From positions 182,363-246,362 of the forward strand of contig NZ_CP026513.1 of the NCBI RefSeq assembly GCF_003956045.1: 64,000 nt of DNA, written 5' to 3'. Origin of the DNA: Candidatus Annandia adelgestsuga. Lineage in GTDB: Bacteria; Pseudomonadota; Gammaproteobacteria; Enterobacterales; Enterobacteriaceae_A. The position numbers and the translations under genes were made by a program. The notes under the pieces are model-generated. The model ran no database searches and was not told where the DNA came from. It worked only from the letters and a program-made list of their open reading frames with translations. The stretch's first letter is position 1, and every line of letters starts with the position of its first letter. Of the stretch, positions 9,013 through 16,911 are shown piece by piece.

Positions 9013-9043
9013 TTAACATAAATTAATTTATGTTAATTTTTTT
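9013..9043 (+). terminator. palindrome plus T7 after ftsH
   Basis: Bases 9013-9036 form a perfect 24-bp palindrome (12-bp arms) starting 4 bp past the ftsH stop, and are followed at once by seven T (9037-9043). This is the layout of an intrinsic terminator, with one C-G pair per arm and the rest A/T. Confidence 0.55.
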
Positions 9044-9078
9044 AATATATTTTAATAAATTTTATTATAATAAAATTT

Positions 9079-9303
9079 ATGTATATAATAATTTTTGTAA
9101 TTTTTATGATAATTTCTTTAATTTTAATATTTTTAATTTTAATTCAACAAAATAAAAAATTTTATTTATATAATAATTTTAATAATACAAAAATTTTTAG
9201 CAATATAATAAATAAAAATTTTATAAAATATTTAACAATAATTATAACAATAATATTTATTATAATAAATATTATTATTATAAAAATTAATAATAATTAT
9301 TAA
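9079..9303 (+). CDS. secG: preprotein translocase subunit SecG
   Basis: Small membrane subunit of SecYEG. 74 residues with two hydrophobic segments (about 1-22 and 49-70) around a short polar loop. LILIQQNK matches the conserved LxxLQQGKG of the family, and the chain ends at the second helix, so the long C-terminus of E. coli SecG (110 residues) is gone. Position before tRNA-Leu(GAG) matches E. coli secG-leuU; glmM and folP, between ftsH and secG there, are lost. The A/T-rich leader has no Shine-Dalgarno. Identification rests on both motif and synteny. Confidence 0.85.
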   Translation: MYIIIFVIFMIISLILIFLILIQQNKKFYLYNNFNNTKIFSNIINKNFIKYLTIIITIIFIIINIIIIKINNNY

Positions 9304-9339
9304 TTTTAAATTATTTTTTTTTTTTTTAAAAAAAAAAAA

Positions 9340-9429
9340 ACCGAGGTGGTGAAATTGGTATACACGCTACTTTGAGGTAGTAGTGCTTTTTTTTAAAAAA
9401 GCTTACGGGTTCAAATCCCGTCCTCGGTA
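9340..9429 (+). tRNA. leuU: tRNA-Leu(GAG)
   Basis: Full cloverleaf. The acceptor stem pairs 9340-9346 with 9422-9428 (ACCGAGG/CCTCGGT), with discriminator A at 9429. The anticodon stem CTACT/AGTAG encloses the loop TTGAGGT, anticodon GAG. The T arm has GGTTCAAATCC. CCA is not encoded. The variable arm is a GC plus T8/A6 hairpin, longer than in E. coli leuU. It sits between secG and the infB block as in E. coli, minus nusA, and is probably co-transcribed with secG. Confidence 0.97.
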
Positions 9430-9495
9430 TTTATTATTATATTTATAAAAATTTTATTAAAATAAAAAAATAATAATTAAATAAGAATTAGTTAA

Positions 9496-11271
9496 ATGAA
9501 TAAAAAAATAAATGCAAAATATTTGCATGTTAAAATTAATATTAAAATTTCAATATTAATAAGATATATGATTGAATATAATATATTATTAACTCCTAAA
9601 CAAAATATTAATTACAGATTTTTTAAATTTGTATTAAAAATGAAAAGAAAAAGTATAAAAGAAGAAAAAAAAAAAAATAAAAAATTAAAAAAAAAAGAAA
9701 AAATTAATATTAAAGTTTCTACTCCAATTGTAACTATTATGGGACATGTTGATCATGGTAAAACTTCGTTAGTTGATTATTTAAAATCAACTAAAGTAAT
9801 ATCTTATGAATCAAGTGGAATTACTCAAAATTTAAAAACTTATCAAGTTCATACTAAAAATGGTATAATAACATTTTTAGATACTCCTGGTCATTCTAAT
9901 TTTTCATATATGAGAAAACGTAGTATGAAAATGACTAATATAATTGTTTTAATAGTAGCAGCTGATGATGGTATAATGCCTCAAACTATAGAATCAATAA
10001 AATATGCCCAATCATATAATATACCTATTATAATAGCCATTAATAAAATAGATAAAGTTAAATTAAATATCGAAAAAATAACTAATGATTTATCTAAATA
10101 TAAAATTATATCAGAACAATGGGGTGGAGAAAATATTTTTGTTAATGTTTCAGCTAAATATGGAGTTGGTATAGATGATTTATTAGATTCAATATTATTA
10201 CAATCTGAAATACTAGAAATTAATACTCATCATAATGTAAAAGCTCATGGAATAATAATTGAATCTTATACAGATATTAATAAAATACCTATAGTAACTA
10301 TTTTGATAAATAAAGGAACTTTACATTTAGGAGATATAATATTATGTGGTTCTATTAATGGAAAAATTTCTTCTATAAAAGATTTTAAAAATAGAAATAT
10401 AATTAAGGCTGTACCTGGAACACCAGTAAGTGTTATAGGATTTGAAGTTTTACCTATAACAGGAAAGAATATTATTGTTATAAAAAATAAAGAAAATACA
10501 AATAATAATAATTTTAAAAAAAATAATTTAAAAAAAATAAGTTTAAAAAAAAAAAATATAAAAAAAACAAAATTAAAAAAAGAAAATATAAATAATAATA
10601 ATTTAAAAAAAAAAAATAAAATTAATGATGTTAAAAATTTAAATTTTAATGAATATGAATTAGAAAATAATAATATTATTAATATAAATATTATATTAAA
10701 AACAGATAAAAAAGGGTCAATAAAAGATATATTAAATGAATTAAATAAAATTATGAATAAAAATGTTAAAATTAATATAATAGAATCAAATATAGGAAAT
10801 ATAACAAAAAAAGATACATTATTAGCATTTAGGTATAAAGCAATAATATTAGGTTTTAATGTAGAAGTAGAAGATTTCCTTTATAACAAAAAAAATAAAA
10901 AATTAAAATATATATATTGTTATAATACAATATATAATTTGATAAAAGATATAAAAAATTTAGTAAATAAAAATATCAAATATTTAAATATAAATAAATT
11001 TAATGGTTTAATAGAAATTAAAAATATATTTAATTCATCTAAATTTGGTATTATTGCTGGTTGTATAGTTTTAAGTGGTAAAATAGATAAAAATAATTAT
11101 ATCAATATTATTAGAGATAATAAAATTATTTATAAAGGATATTTAGAATCATTAAGAAGATTTAAAAAATGTATAAATAAAGCTAGTTTTGGAATGGAAT
11201 GTGGAATAACTATTAAAAATTATAATAATTTTAAAATAGGAGATAAAATAAAATTTTTTAATAATTTATAA
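9496..11271 (+). CDS. infB: translation initiation factor IF-2
   Basis: GTPase that places initiator tRNA on the 30S subunit and joins the subunits. 591 residues against 890 in E. coli: most of the N-terminal region is deleted, leaving a degenerate first 60 residues and a Lys-rich linker. The G domain has GHVDHGKTS (82-90), DTPGHSNF, NKID and VSAKYG. The C-terminal domains end with SLRRFKKCINKASFGMECGITI and GDKIKFF. Between domain II and C1 (about residues 333-375) lies a low-complexity insert of Asn and Lys. Switch regions are unusual, for example SGITQNLKTY for the usual GGITQHIGAY. rimP and nusA, upstream in E. coli, are absent. Confidence 0.97.
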   Translation: MNKKINAKYLHVKINIKISILIRYMIEYNILLTPKQNINYRFFKFVLKMKRKSIKEEKKKNKKLKKKEKINIKVSTPIVTIMGHVDHGKTSLVDYLKSTKVISYESSGITQNLKTYQVHTKNGIITFLDTPGHSNFSYMRKRSMKMTNIIVLIVAADDGIMPQTIESIKYAQSYNIPIIIAINKIDKVKLNIEKITNDLSKYKIISEQWGGENIFVNVSAKYGVGIDDLLDSILLQSEILEINTHHNVKAHGIIIESYTDINKIPIVTILINKGTLHLGDIILCGSINGKISSIKDFKNRNIIKAVPGTPVSVIGFEVLPITGKNIIVIKNKENTNNNNFKKNNLKKISLKKKNIKKTKLKKENINNNNLKKKNKINDVKNLNFNEYELENNNIININIILKTDKKGSIKDILNELNKIMNKNVKINIIESNIGNITKKDTLLAFRYKAIILGFNVEVEDFLYNKKNKKLKYIYCYNTIYNLIKDIKNLVNKNIKYLNINKFNGLIEIKNIFNSSKFGIIAGCIVLSGKIDKNNYINIIRDNKIIYKGYLESLRRFKKCINKASFGMECGITIKNYNNFKIGDKIKFFNNL

Positions 11272-11285
11272 AGGTAAATATATAT

Positions 11286-11627
11286 ATGAAATTACTAAGA
11301 TTAAAAAAAATTGAAAAACTATTTAAAAAAGAAATATCTATAATAATTAATTATGATATTGATAATCCTATTATTAAAAATAAAATTATTATTATATCCC
11401 AAGTTCATATTTCATTAAATTTAAATAATGCTAAAATTTTTGTTACAGTTTTAAATGATAATAATTATAAAAATATTATATATATGTTACAAAAATCTAA
11501 TTTATATATTAGAAATATTTTAAAAAAAAGAATTAAAATAAGAAATATACCAAAATTAAATTTTATATATGATGATTCTTCTAAAAAAGGTAATAGAATA
11601 TTAAAATTATTAAAAAAAATAAATTAA
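11286..11627 (+). CDS. rbfA: ribosome-binding factor A
   Basis: Single KH-like domain protein that helps mature the 16S 5' end on the 30S subunit and supports cold growth. 113 residues (E. coli 133). Recognised by KKIEKLFKKEISIII near the start, the VHISLNLNNAKIFVTVL strand region, the IRNILKKRIKIRNIPKLNFIYDDSSKKGNRI motif (split over about 77-107), and its position directly after infB (14 bp). AAGG precedes the ATG. truB, next in E. coli, is missing. Confidence 0.9.
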   Translation: MKLLRLKKIEKLFKKEISIIINYDIDNPIIKNKIIIISQVHISLNLNNAKIFVTVLNDNNYKNIIYMLQKSNLYIRNILKKRIKIRNIPKLNFIYDDSSKKGNRILKLLKKIN

Positions 11628-11733
11628 TATGTATTAATTTATTTTTATAAATATTATAATTTTATTTGTAAATTTTATATAAAATAAATATTTAATTTTA
11701 TAATTTATTATATTAATAAAAAGGAATTAATTA

Positions 11734-12003
11734 ATGAATATTTATAAAAAAAAAAATTTTGAAATTATTAAAAAATATGGAAATGATAAAAATGATAGTG
11801 GTTCTACTAAAGTTCAAATAGTTATATTTACTAATTATATAAAACATTTACATAAACATTTTTTAATACATAAAAAAGATTTTCATAGTAAAACAGGTTT
11901 ATTAAAAATAGTTTCAAAAAGAAAAAAAATGCTTAATTATTTTAAAAAAAAAAATTTAAATGATTATATTAATCTTATAAAAAAATTAAAAATAAGAAAA
12001 TAA
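11734..12003 (+). CDS. rpsO: 30S ribosomal protein S15
   Basis: Small-subunit protein binding the central domain of 16S rRNA. 89 residues as in E. coli. GNDKNDSGSTKVQIVIFTNYIKHLHKHFLIHKKDFHSKTGLL (about 17-58 in the protein, in pieces) and the SKRKKMLNYFKKKN end match the family, including the HxxxHKKDxHS rRNA-binding signature. AAAGGA stands before the ATG. It lies between rbfA and pnp as in E. coli. Confidence 0.97.
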   Translation: MNIYKKKNFEIIKKYGNDKNDSGSTKVQIVIFTNYIKHLHKHFLIHKKDFHSKTGLLKIVSKRKKMLNYFKKKNLNDYINLIKKLKIRK

Positions 12004-12083
12004 TAAATTTAAAATATTATAAAATAAAAATAAATTATTAATTTAAACAATTAAATAATATAATATAAAATAAGGAAATTTAT

Positions 12084-14207
12084 TTGTCTACATATTTTAT
12101 TCATAAATTCAAATATGGTGATCATAAAATAATTATTGAAAATGGATTTATATCACGTAAATCAACATCATCTGTTGTAATAAATATGAATAATACTATT
12201 ATATTAGTAAATATAATGTGTAAAAAAAAAAAAAATAAAGATAATTTCTTTCCTCTTACTATACAATATCAAGAAAAAGCATATTCAGCTGGTAAAATAC
12301 CAGGTAATTTTTTTCGAAGAGAAGGTAAATCTAGTGAAAATGAAATTTTAATTTCTAGATTAATAGATAGATCAATTAGACCTTTATTTTCAAATGATTA
12401 TTCATATGAAATTCAAATTGTTGCTACTTTAATTTCATTAAATCCTGAAGTAAATCCTGATATTGTAGCTATTATAGGAGTATCATCAGCTTTAGGAATA
12501 TCTGGAATTTCTTTTAAAAATACTATAGGTGCTTCTAAAGTAGGTATTATTGATAATAAATATGTTCTTAATCCTAAAATTTCAGATATGAAAAAATCTA
12601 ATTTAGATTTAATTTTAACAAGTACTAAAGATTCAATATTAATGATTGAATCTGGATCAAATATTTTAGATGAAGAAAAAATTTTAGAATCAATAAAATT
12701 TTTATATGAAAAACAAAAAATTTTAATTGATAATATAAATATATTTATTAAAAAAGTTAATAAATGTCATTTATTTTTACATGATTATAAAATAAAAGAT
12801 TTATATTTATTAAATATTGTTAAAAAAATGTGTGAAAAACTTTTTATAAAAACTTATTTAACAAAAAAAAAAAAAGATTTTTATAATACAATAAAAATGA
12901 TAAAAAAAAAATCTACAAAAAAATTGTTAAATCAATTAAAAGAATATAATGAAAATGAAATAAAATATGTTATAAATAAAATTGAAAAAAAAACATTAAG
13001 AAAAATGATATTAAAAAATAAATTAAGAGTAGATAATAGAAAAATTAATACTGTAAGAAAATTAAATATGGGTATAAATTTTATACCTAATACACATGGA
13101 TCTTCATTTTTTACTAGAGGTAAAACACAATCTATTGTTACTATAACTTTAGGAACATCTCGTGATTCTCAAAATCAAGATGAATTATATGGTGAAAAAA
13201 TTTCTAATAGTTTTATATTTCATTATAATTTTCCATCTTATGCAGTTGGTGAAATTGGTATTTTAGGAGCTCCTAAAAGAAGAGAAATTGGTCATGGTAG
13301 ATTAGCAAGAAAAAGTTTTTTATATTTAATTCCAAAATTAGAAAATTTTCCATATACTATTAGAGTTGTTTCAGAAATAACTGAATCTGATGGTTCTTCT
13401 TCAATGGCTTCAGTATGTGGAGCGTCTTTAGCTTTAATGGATGCCGGAGTACCTATAAAACATACAGTTTCTGGAATTTCTATGGGGTTAATTAAAAATA
13501 AAAATAAATATGTTGTTTTAACTGATATAACAGGATATGAAGATTATATTGGTGATATAGATTTTAAATCTTCTGGAACTATTAATGGAATAACATCTTT
13601 ACAAATGGATGTTAAAAATAAAGGAATAAATTTAAAGATTTTAAAAATTATTTTTAAAAAATCTAGAAAAGCACGTATATATGTAATTAGTTGTATGAAA
13701 AGAATTATAGGACAACATCGTAAAAATATTTCCAAAAATGCTCCTCATATATGTAAATTAGAAATAGATCCAAAAAAAATAAAAGATGTTATAGGTAAAG
13801 GTGGTTCAGTAATAAAAAAAATAACAGAAATGACAGATTCTCAAATAGATATAGAAAACAATGGAACAATAATGATATCTGCTTCAAATAATAAAAAAAC
13901 GAAAGAAGCTATTGATTATATAAAAAAAATAACTACTGATATTATTGTTAATAATGTTTATTGTGGAATTATATCTAAAATAGTTAATTTTGGAATATTT
14001 GTTAAAATAGATGATACTGAAAAAGAAGGTTTAGTTCATATATCACATATTTCTGATAAACGTATAAATAATATTAATGATTATTTAAGTGTAGGTCAAA
14101 AAATATATACAAAAGTATTAGAAGTTGATAGAACAGGAAGAATAAGATTAAGTATAAAAGAAGCTAAGAAGGAAAATTTATTAAATAAAATTAAATTACC
14201 TAATTAA
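12084..14207 (+). CDS. pnp: polynucleotide phosphorylase
   Basis: Phosphorolytic 3'-5' exoribonuclease, trimeric, normally part of the degradosome. 707 residues (E. coli 711). Two RNase PH domains with FFRREGK and LIDRSIRPLF in the first and FTRGKTQ, KRREIGHGRLA and SEITESDGSSSMASVCG in the second; the Asp pair is in YIGDIDFK. A KH domain (VIGKGGSVIKKI) and an S1 domain (GIISKIVNFGIFVKI to GLVHISHIS) follow. The start is TTG 12084 with AAGGA 8 nt upstream. The long tail after S1 is trimmed. Follows rpsO as in E. coli. Confidence 0.98.
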   Translation: MSTYFIHKFKYGDHKIIIENGFISRKSTSSVVINMNNTIILVNIMCKKKKNKDNFFPLTIQYQEKAYSAGKIPGNFFRREGKSSENEILISRLIDRSIRPLFSNDYSYEIQIVATLISLNPEVNPDIVAIIGVSSALGISGISFKNTIGASKVGIIDNKYVLNPKISDMKKSNLDLILTSTKDSILMIESGSNILDEEKILESIKFLYEKQKILIDNINIFIKKVNKCHLFLHDYKIKDLYLLNIVKKMCEKLFIKTYLTKKKKDFYNTIKMIKKKSTKKLLNQLKEYNENEIKYVINKIEKKTLRKMILKNKLRVDNRKINTVRKLNMGINFIPNTHGSSFFTRGKTQSIVTITLGTSRDSQNQDELYGEKISNSFIFHYNFPSYAVGEIGILGAPKRREIGHGRLARKSFLYLIPKLENFPYTIRVVSEITESDGSSSMASVCGASLALMDAGVPIKHTVSGISMGLIKNKNKYVVLTDITGYEDYIGDIDFKSSGTINGITSLQMDVKNKGINLKILKIIFKKSRKARIYVISCMKRIIGQHRKNISKNAPHICKLEIDPKKIKDVIGKGGSVIKKITEMTDSQIDIENNGTIMISASNNKKTKEAIDYIKKITTDIIVNNVYCGIISKIVNFGIFVKIDDTEKEGLVHISHISDKRINNINDYLSVGQKIYTKVLEVDRTGRIRLSIKEAKKENLLNKIKLPN

Positions 14208-14239
14208 TTTTATTAATTTTTAATAAATTAATAAAATTA
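14205..14239 (+). terminator. perfect 15-bp A/T hairpin at the pnp stop
   Basis: Arms 14205-14219 and 14225-14239 pair perfectly around a 5-nt loop, and the left arm begins in the pnp TAA. No G or C. Likely a 3'-end structure or terminator between pnp and deaD (nlpI, between them in E. coli, is deleted). The downstream side has only short T runs, so stabilisation rather than termination is possible. Confidence 0.4.
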
Positions 14240-14286
14240 TTTGAATTACATATTTTTATTTATTTAATATTTATAAGGTTTATTAA

Positions 14287-15708
14287 ATGTATAATTCCAG
14301 AAAAACATTCTATGAATTAGGAATAAAAAATAAAATTTTAAAATCTTTAAAAGAAATAGGTTATTTTAAACCATCATTAATTCAATTAAAATGTATTCCA
14401 TATTTATTAAAAGGATATGATATTTTGGGAACCGCTCAAACAGGTAGTGGTAAAACTGCAGCTTTTGCATTACCATTAATACAAAAAATAAATTTGAAAA
14501 TTAAAAAACCTCAAATATTAGTATTAACACCAACAAGAGAATTAGCTATACAAATTTCTGTAGCTTTTAAACTATTTTCTAAATATATGAATAAAATAAA
14601 AACTTTATCATTATATGGAGGTCAATCATATGATATACAATTTAAAAAATTAAAACATAATCCTCAAATTATAGTTGGTACTCCTGGAAGATTATTAGAT
14701 CATTTAAAAAAAAAAACATTAAATTTATCTAAAATTAATAGTTTAGTATTAGATGAAGCAGATGAAATGTTAAGAATGGGTTTTATTGAAGATGTTAAAA
14801 GTATATTGTTTAATATACCAAATATACATCAAACAATATTATTTTCAGCAACTATGCCAAAAACTATCAAAAAAATAGCTAAAAATTTTATGAAATTTCC
14901 TAAAGAAATTTTAATTAAATCAAATTTTTTTACAAAACCTAATATACAACAGTATTATTGTGAAACAAATAAAAATAAATTTTATAATTTAATTAAATTT
15001 TTAGAAATTGAAGAATATAGTGCAGTAATTATTTTCGTTAAAACAAAAATATCTACTTTAGAAATTGCAGATAATTTAAAAAAATATGGTTTTTATAATA
15101 GTTCCGCATTAAATGGTGATATGAATCAAAATATGAGAGAAAAAACTTTAGAAAAATTTAAATTAGGTTATTTAGATATTTTAGTAGCTACAGATATAGC
15201 TGCAAGAGGTTTGGATGTAAAACGTATTAATTTAGTTATTAATTATGATATACCAATAGATGTTGAATCATATGTTCATCGTATAGGAAGAACAGGTAGA
15301 GCAGGACGATCAGGAAAAGCAATATTATTTATGGAAAAAAATGAAAATATGTTATTAAAAAATATTGAAAGATTTACAAAAGTTAATATAAAAAAAATTT
15401 TATTTCCAAGTAATATATTTGTTAGTAAAAAAAGACAATATAATTTTATAAAGAAAATTAACAAAAATTTATTAAATAAAAATATAAATAAATATAAAAA
15501 ATTATTAATTATAATAAAAAAATATTATAATAATAAACTAAAGAATTTTAAAAATATAAAATATATATTTTTAAAAATGTTACAAATTAAAAAAAAAATA
15601 ATAATATCTTATAAAAAAATATCTATCTTAAATAATAAATATAATTATTTTGATATATTATATAAATTTAATTATAAAAATAAAATAAATAATTATATTT
15701 ATTTTTAA
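14287..15708 (+). CDS. deaD: DEAD-box RNA helicase DeaD/CsdA, lacking the C-terminal RNA-binding region
   Basis: ATP-dependent RNA helicase for ribosome assembly and mRNA turnover in the cold. 473 residues against 629 in E. coli. Motifs: Q motif KPSLIQLKCIP, I AQTGSGKTAAF (about 51-61), Ia PTRELAIQ, GTPGRLLD, II DEAD, III SAT, IV VIIFVKTK, V DIAARGLDV and VI HRIGRTGRAGR. After about residue 375 the sequence turns into Lys/Asn/Ile-rich text with no recognisable RNA-binding domain. Position after pnp supports DeaD rather than another DEAD-box paralogue. AAGG lies before the ATG. Confidence 0.93.
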   Translation: MYNSRKTFYELGIKNKILKSLKEIGYFKPSLIQLKCIPYLLKGYDILGTAQTGSGKTAAFALPLIQKINLKIKKPQILVLTPTRELAIQISVAFKLFSKYMNKIKTLSLYGGQSYDIQFKKLKHNPQIIVGTPGRLLDHLKKKTLNLSKINSLVLDEADEMLRMGFIEDVKSILFNIPNIHQTILFSATMPKTIKKIAKNFMKFPKEILIKSNFFTKPNIQQYYCETNKNKFYNLIKFLEIEEYSAVIIFVKTKISTLEIADNLKKYGFYNSSALNGDMNQNMREKTLEKFKLGYLDILVATDIAARGLDVKRINLVINYDIPIDVESYVHRIGRTGRAGRSGKAILFMEKNENMLLKNIERFTKVNIKKILFPSNIFVSKKRQYNFIKKINKNLLNKNINKYKKLLIIIKKYYNNKLKNFKNIKYIFLKMLQIKKKIIISYKKISILNNKYNYFDILYKFNYKNKINNYIYF

Positions 15709-15825
15709 AATAATTTAAATTTAAAATATTAAAATTATATTTTTTAAAATACAATTTATATAATAAAAAATATAATAATATTTTAAATTTTATTTAAAAA
15801 ATATTTAAAAAATATATGTTATTAA

Positions 15826-16872
15826 TTATTCATATAATTTTTTATATTCAAGAATATTATTATTTTTATATAAAGTAGATATTAATAAAGATTTTATTGT
15901 ATGCAATCTATTTTCTGATTGTTTAAAAACTAAACTATTATTTGATTCAAAAATATTATTAGTAACTTCAATACCTTTTGAAGATAATTTATGATTTTTA
16001 ATAATTTCTTTTCCTAAAATAGAATCTTCGTTATGAAATGATGGTAAACAATGTAAAAATTTTATTTTTGGATTAAAAGAATTTTTTAACATTAAAGTAT
16101 TAACCTGATATGTTTTTAGTATAGAAACTCTTTCTTTCCATTTTTTAGAAGATTCTCCCATTGATAACCATACGTCAGTATATAAAAAATCTGAATCTTT
16201 TACTCCTAATTTTATATTATCTGTAACAATAATTTTTCCACCATTAGATTCAGAAATTTCTTTACAAATATTAAAAAATTTTTTTTCAGGATAATATTTT
16301 TTTGGAGATATTAATCTTAAATCAAAACCAAAAATAGCTGCTGCTTCTAATAAAGAATTACTTATATTATTCTTTGTGTCACCTATATATGATATAATAA
16401 TTTCATTAAAATATTTATTTAAAGGCATATTTTCTTTAATTGTCATTAAATCTGCTAACAATTGTGTTGGATGAAATTGATTAGTTAATCCATTCCATAC
16501 TGGAACTCTAGAATAATATGCTAATTTATTTATAACACTTTGATCAAAACCACGATATTGTATACCATCATATATTTTATCTAACACCCTAGCTGTATCT
16601 TTTATAGATTCTTTATAACCAATTTGACTATTTTTATAATTTAAATTTGTTACAAAAGCTCCTTGATCATAAGCAGCTACTTCAAAAGAACATCTAGTTC
16701 TAGTAGATTCTTTTTCAAAAATTAAAACTATATTTTTATTTTTTAATACTTTATTTTCTTTATTTTTATATTTTTTTTTTTTTAATAAAATAGCTAATTC
16801 TATTAAATAAATAATTTCTTGTGCAGTAAAATCAAATAATCTTAAAAAATCTTTTTTATAAATAGTTTTCAT
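15826..16872 (-). CDS. argI: ornithine carbamoyltransferase
   Basis: Makes citrulline from ornithine and carbamoyl phosphate in arginine synthesis; a cytosolic trimer. 348 residues. The carbamoyl-phosphate site ESTRTRCSFE (55-64), HPTQLLADL, the SMG loop in VWLSMGES, the HCLP motif and the final ENRLHTIKSLLISTL all match. E. coli has two near-identical copies, argI and argF; linkage to pepA and valS here is the argI locus. The -TRCSF- form rather than aspartate carbamoyltransferase motifs rules out PyrB. No Shine-Dalgarno is visible upstream of the ATG. Confidence 0.96.
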   Translation of the reverse strand: MKTIYKKDFLRLFDFTAQEIIYLIELAILLKKKKYKNKENKVLKNKNIVLIFEKESTRTRCSFEVAAYDQGAFVTNLNYKNSQIGYKESIKDTARVLDKIYDGIQYRGFDQSVINKLAYYSRVPVWNGLTNQFHPTQLLADLMTIKENMPLNKYFNEIIISYIGDTKNNISNSLLEAAAIFGFDLRLISPKKYYPEKKFFNICKEISESNGGKIIVTDNIKLGVKDSDFLYTDVWLSMGESSKKWKERVSILKTYQVNTLMLKNSFNPKIKFLHCLPSFHNEDSILGKEIIKNHKLSSKGIEVTNNIFESNNSLVFKQSENRLHTIKSLLISTLYKNNNILEYKKLYE

Positions 16873-16911
16873 AATTTTATAATATAATTTTTAATAATAA
16901 TTTTTATTTTA

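Noticed and set aside
10492-10620. Frameshift or foreign insertion in infB
   Set aside because: The frame continues correctly into the C-terminal domains; the Asn/Lys text is in-frame low complexity.
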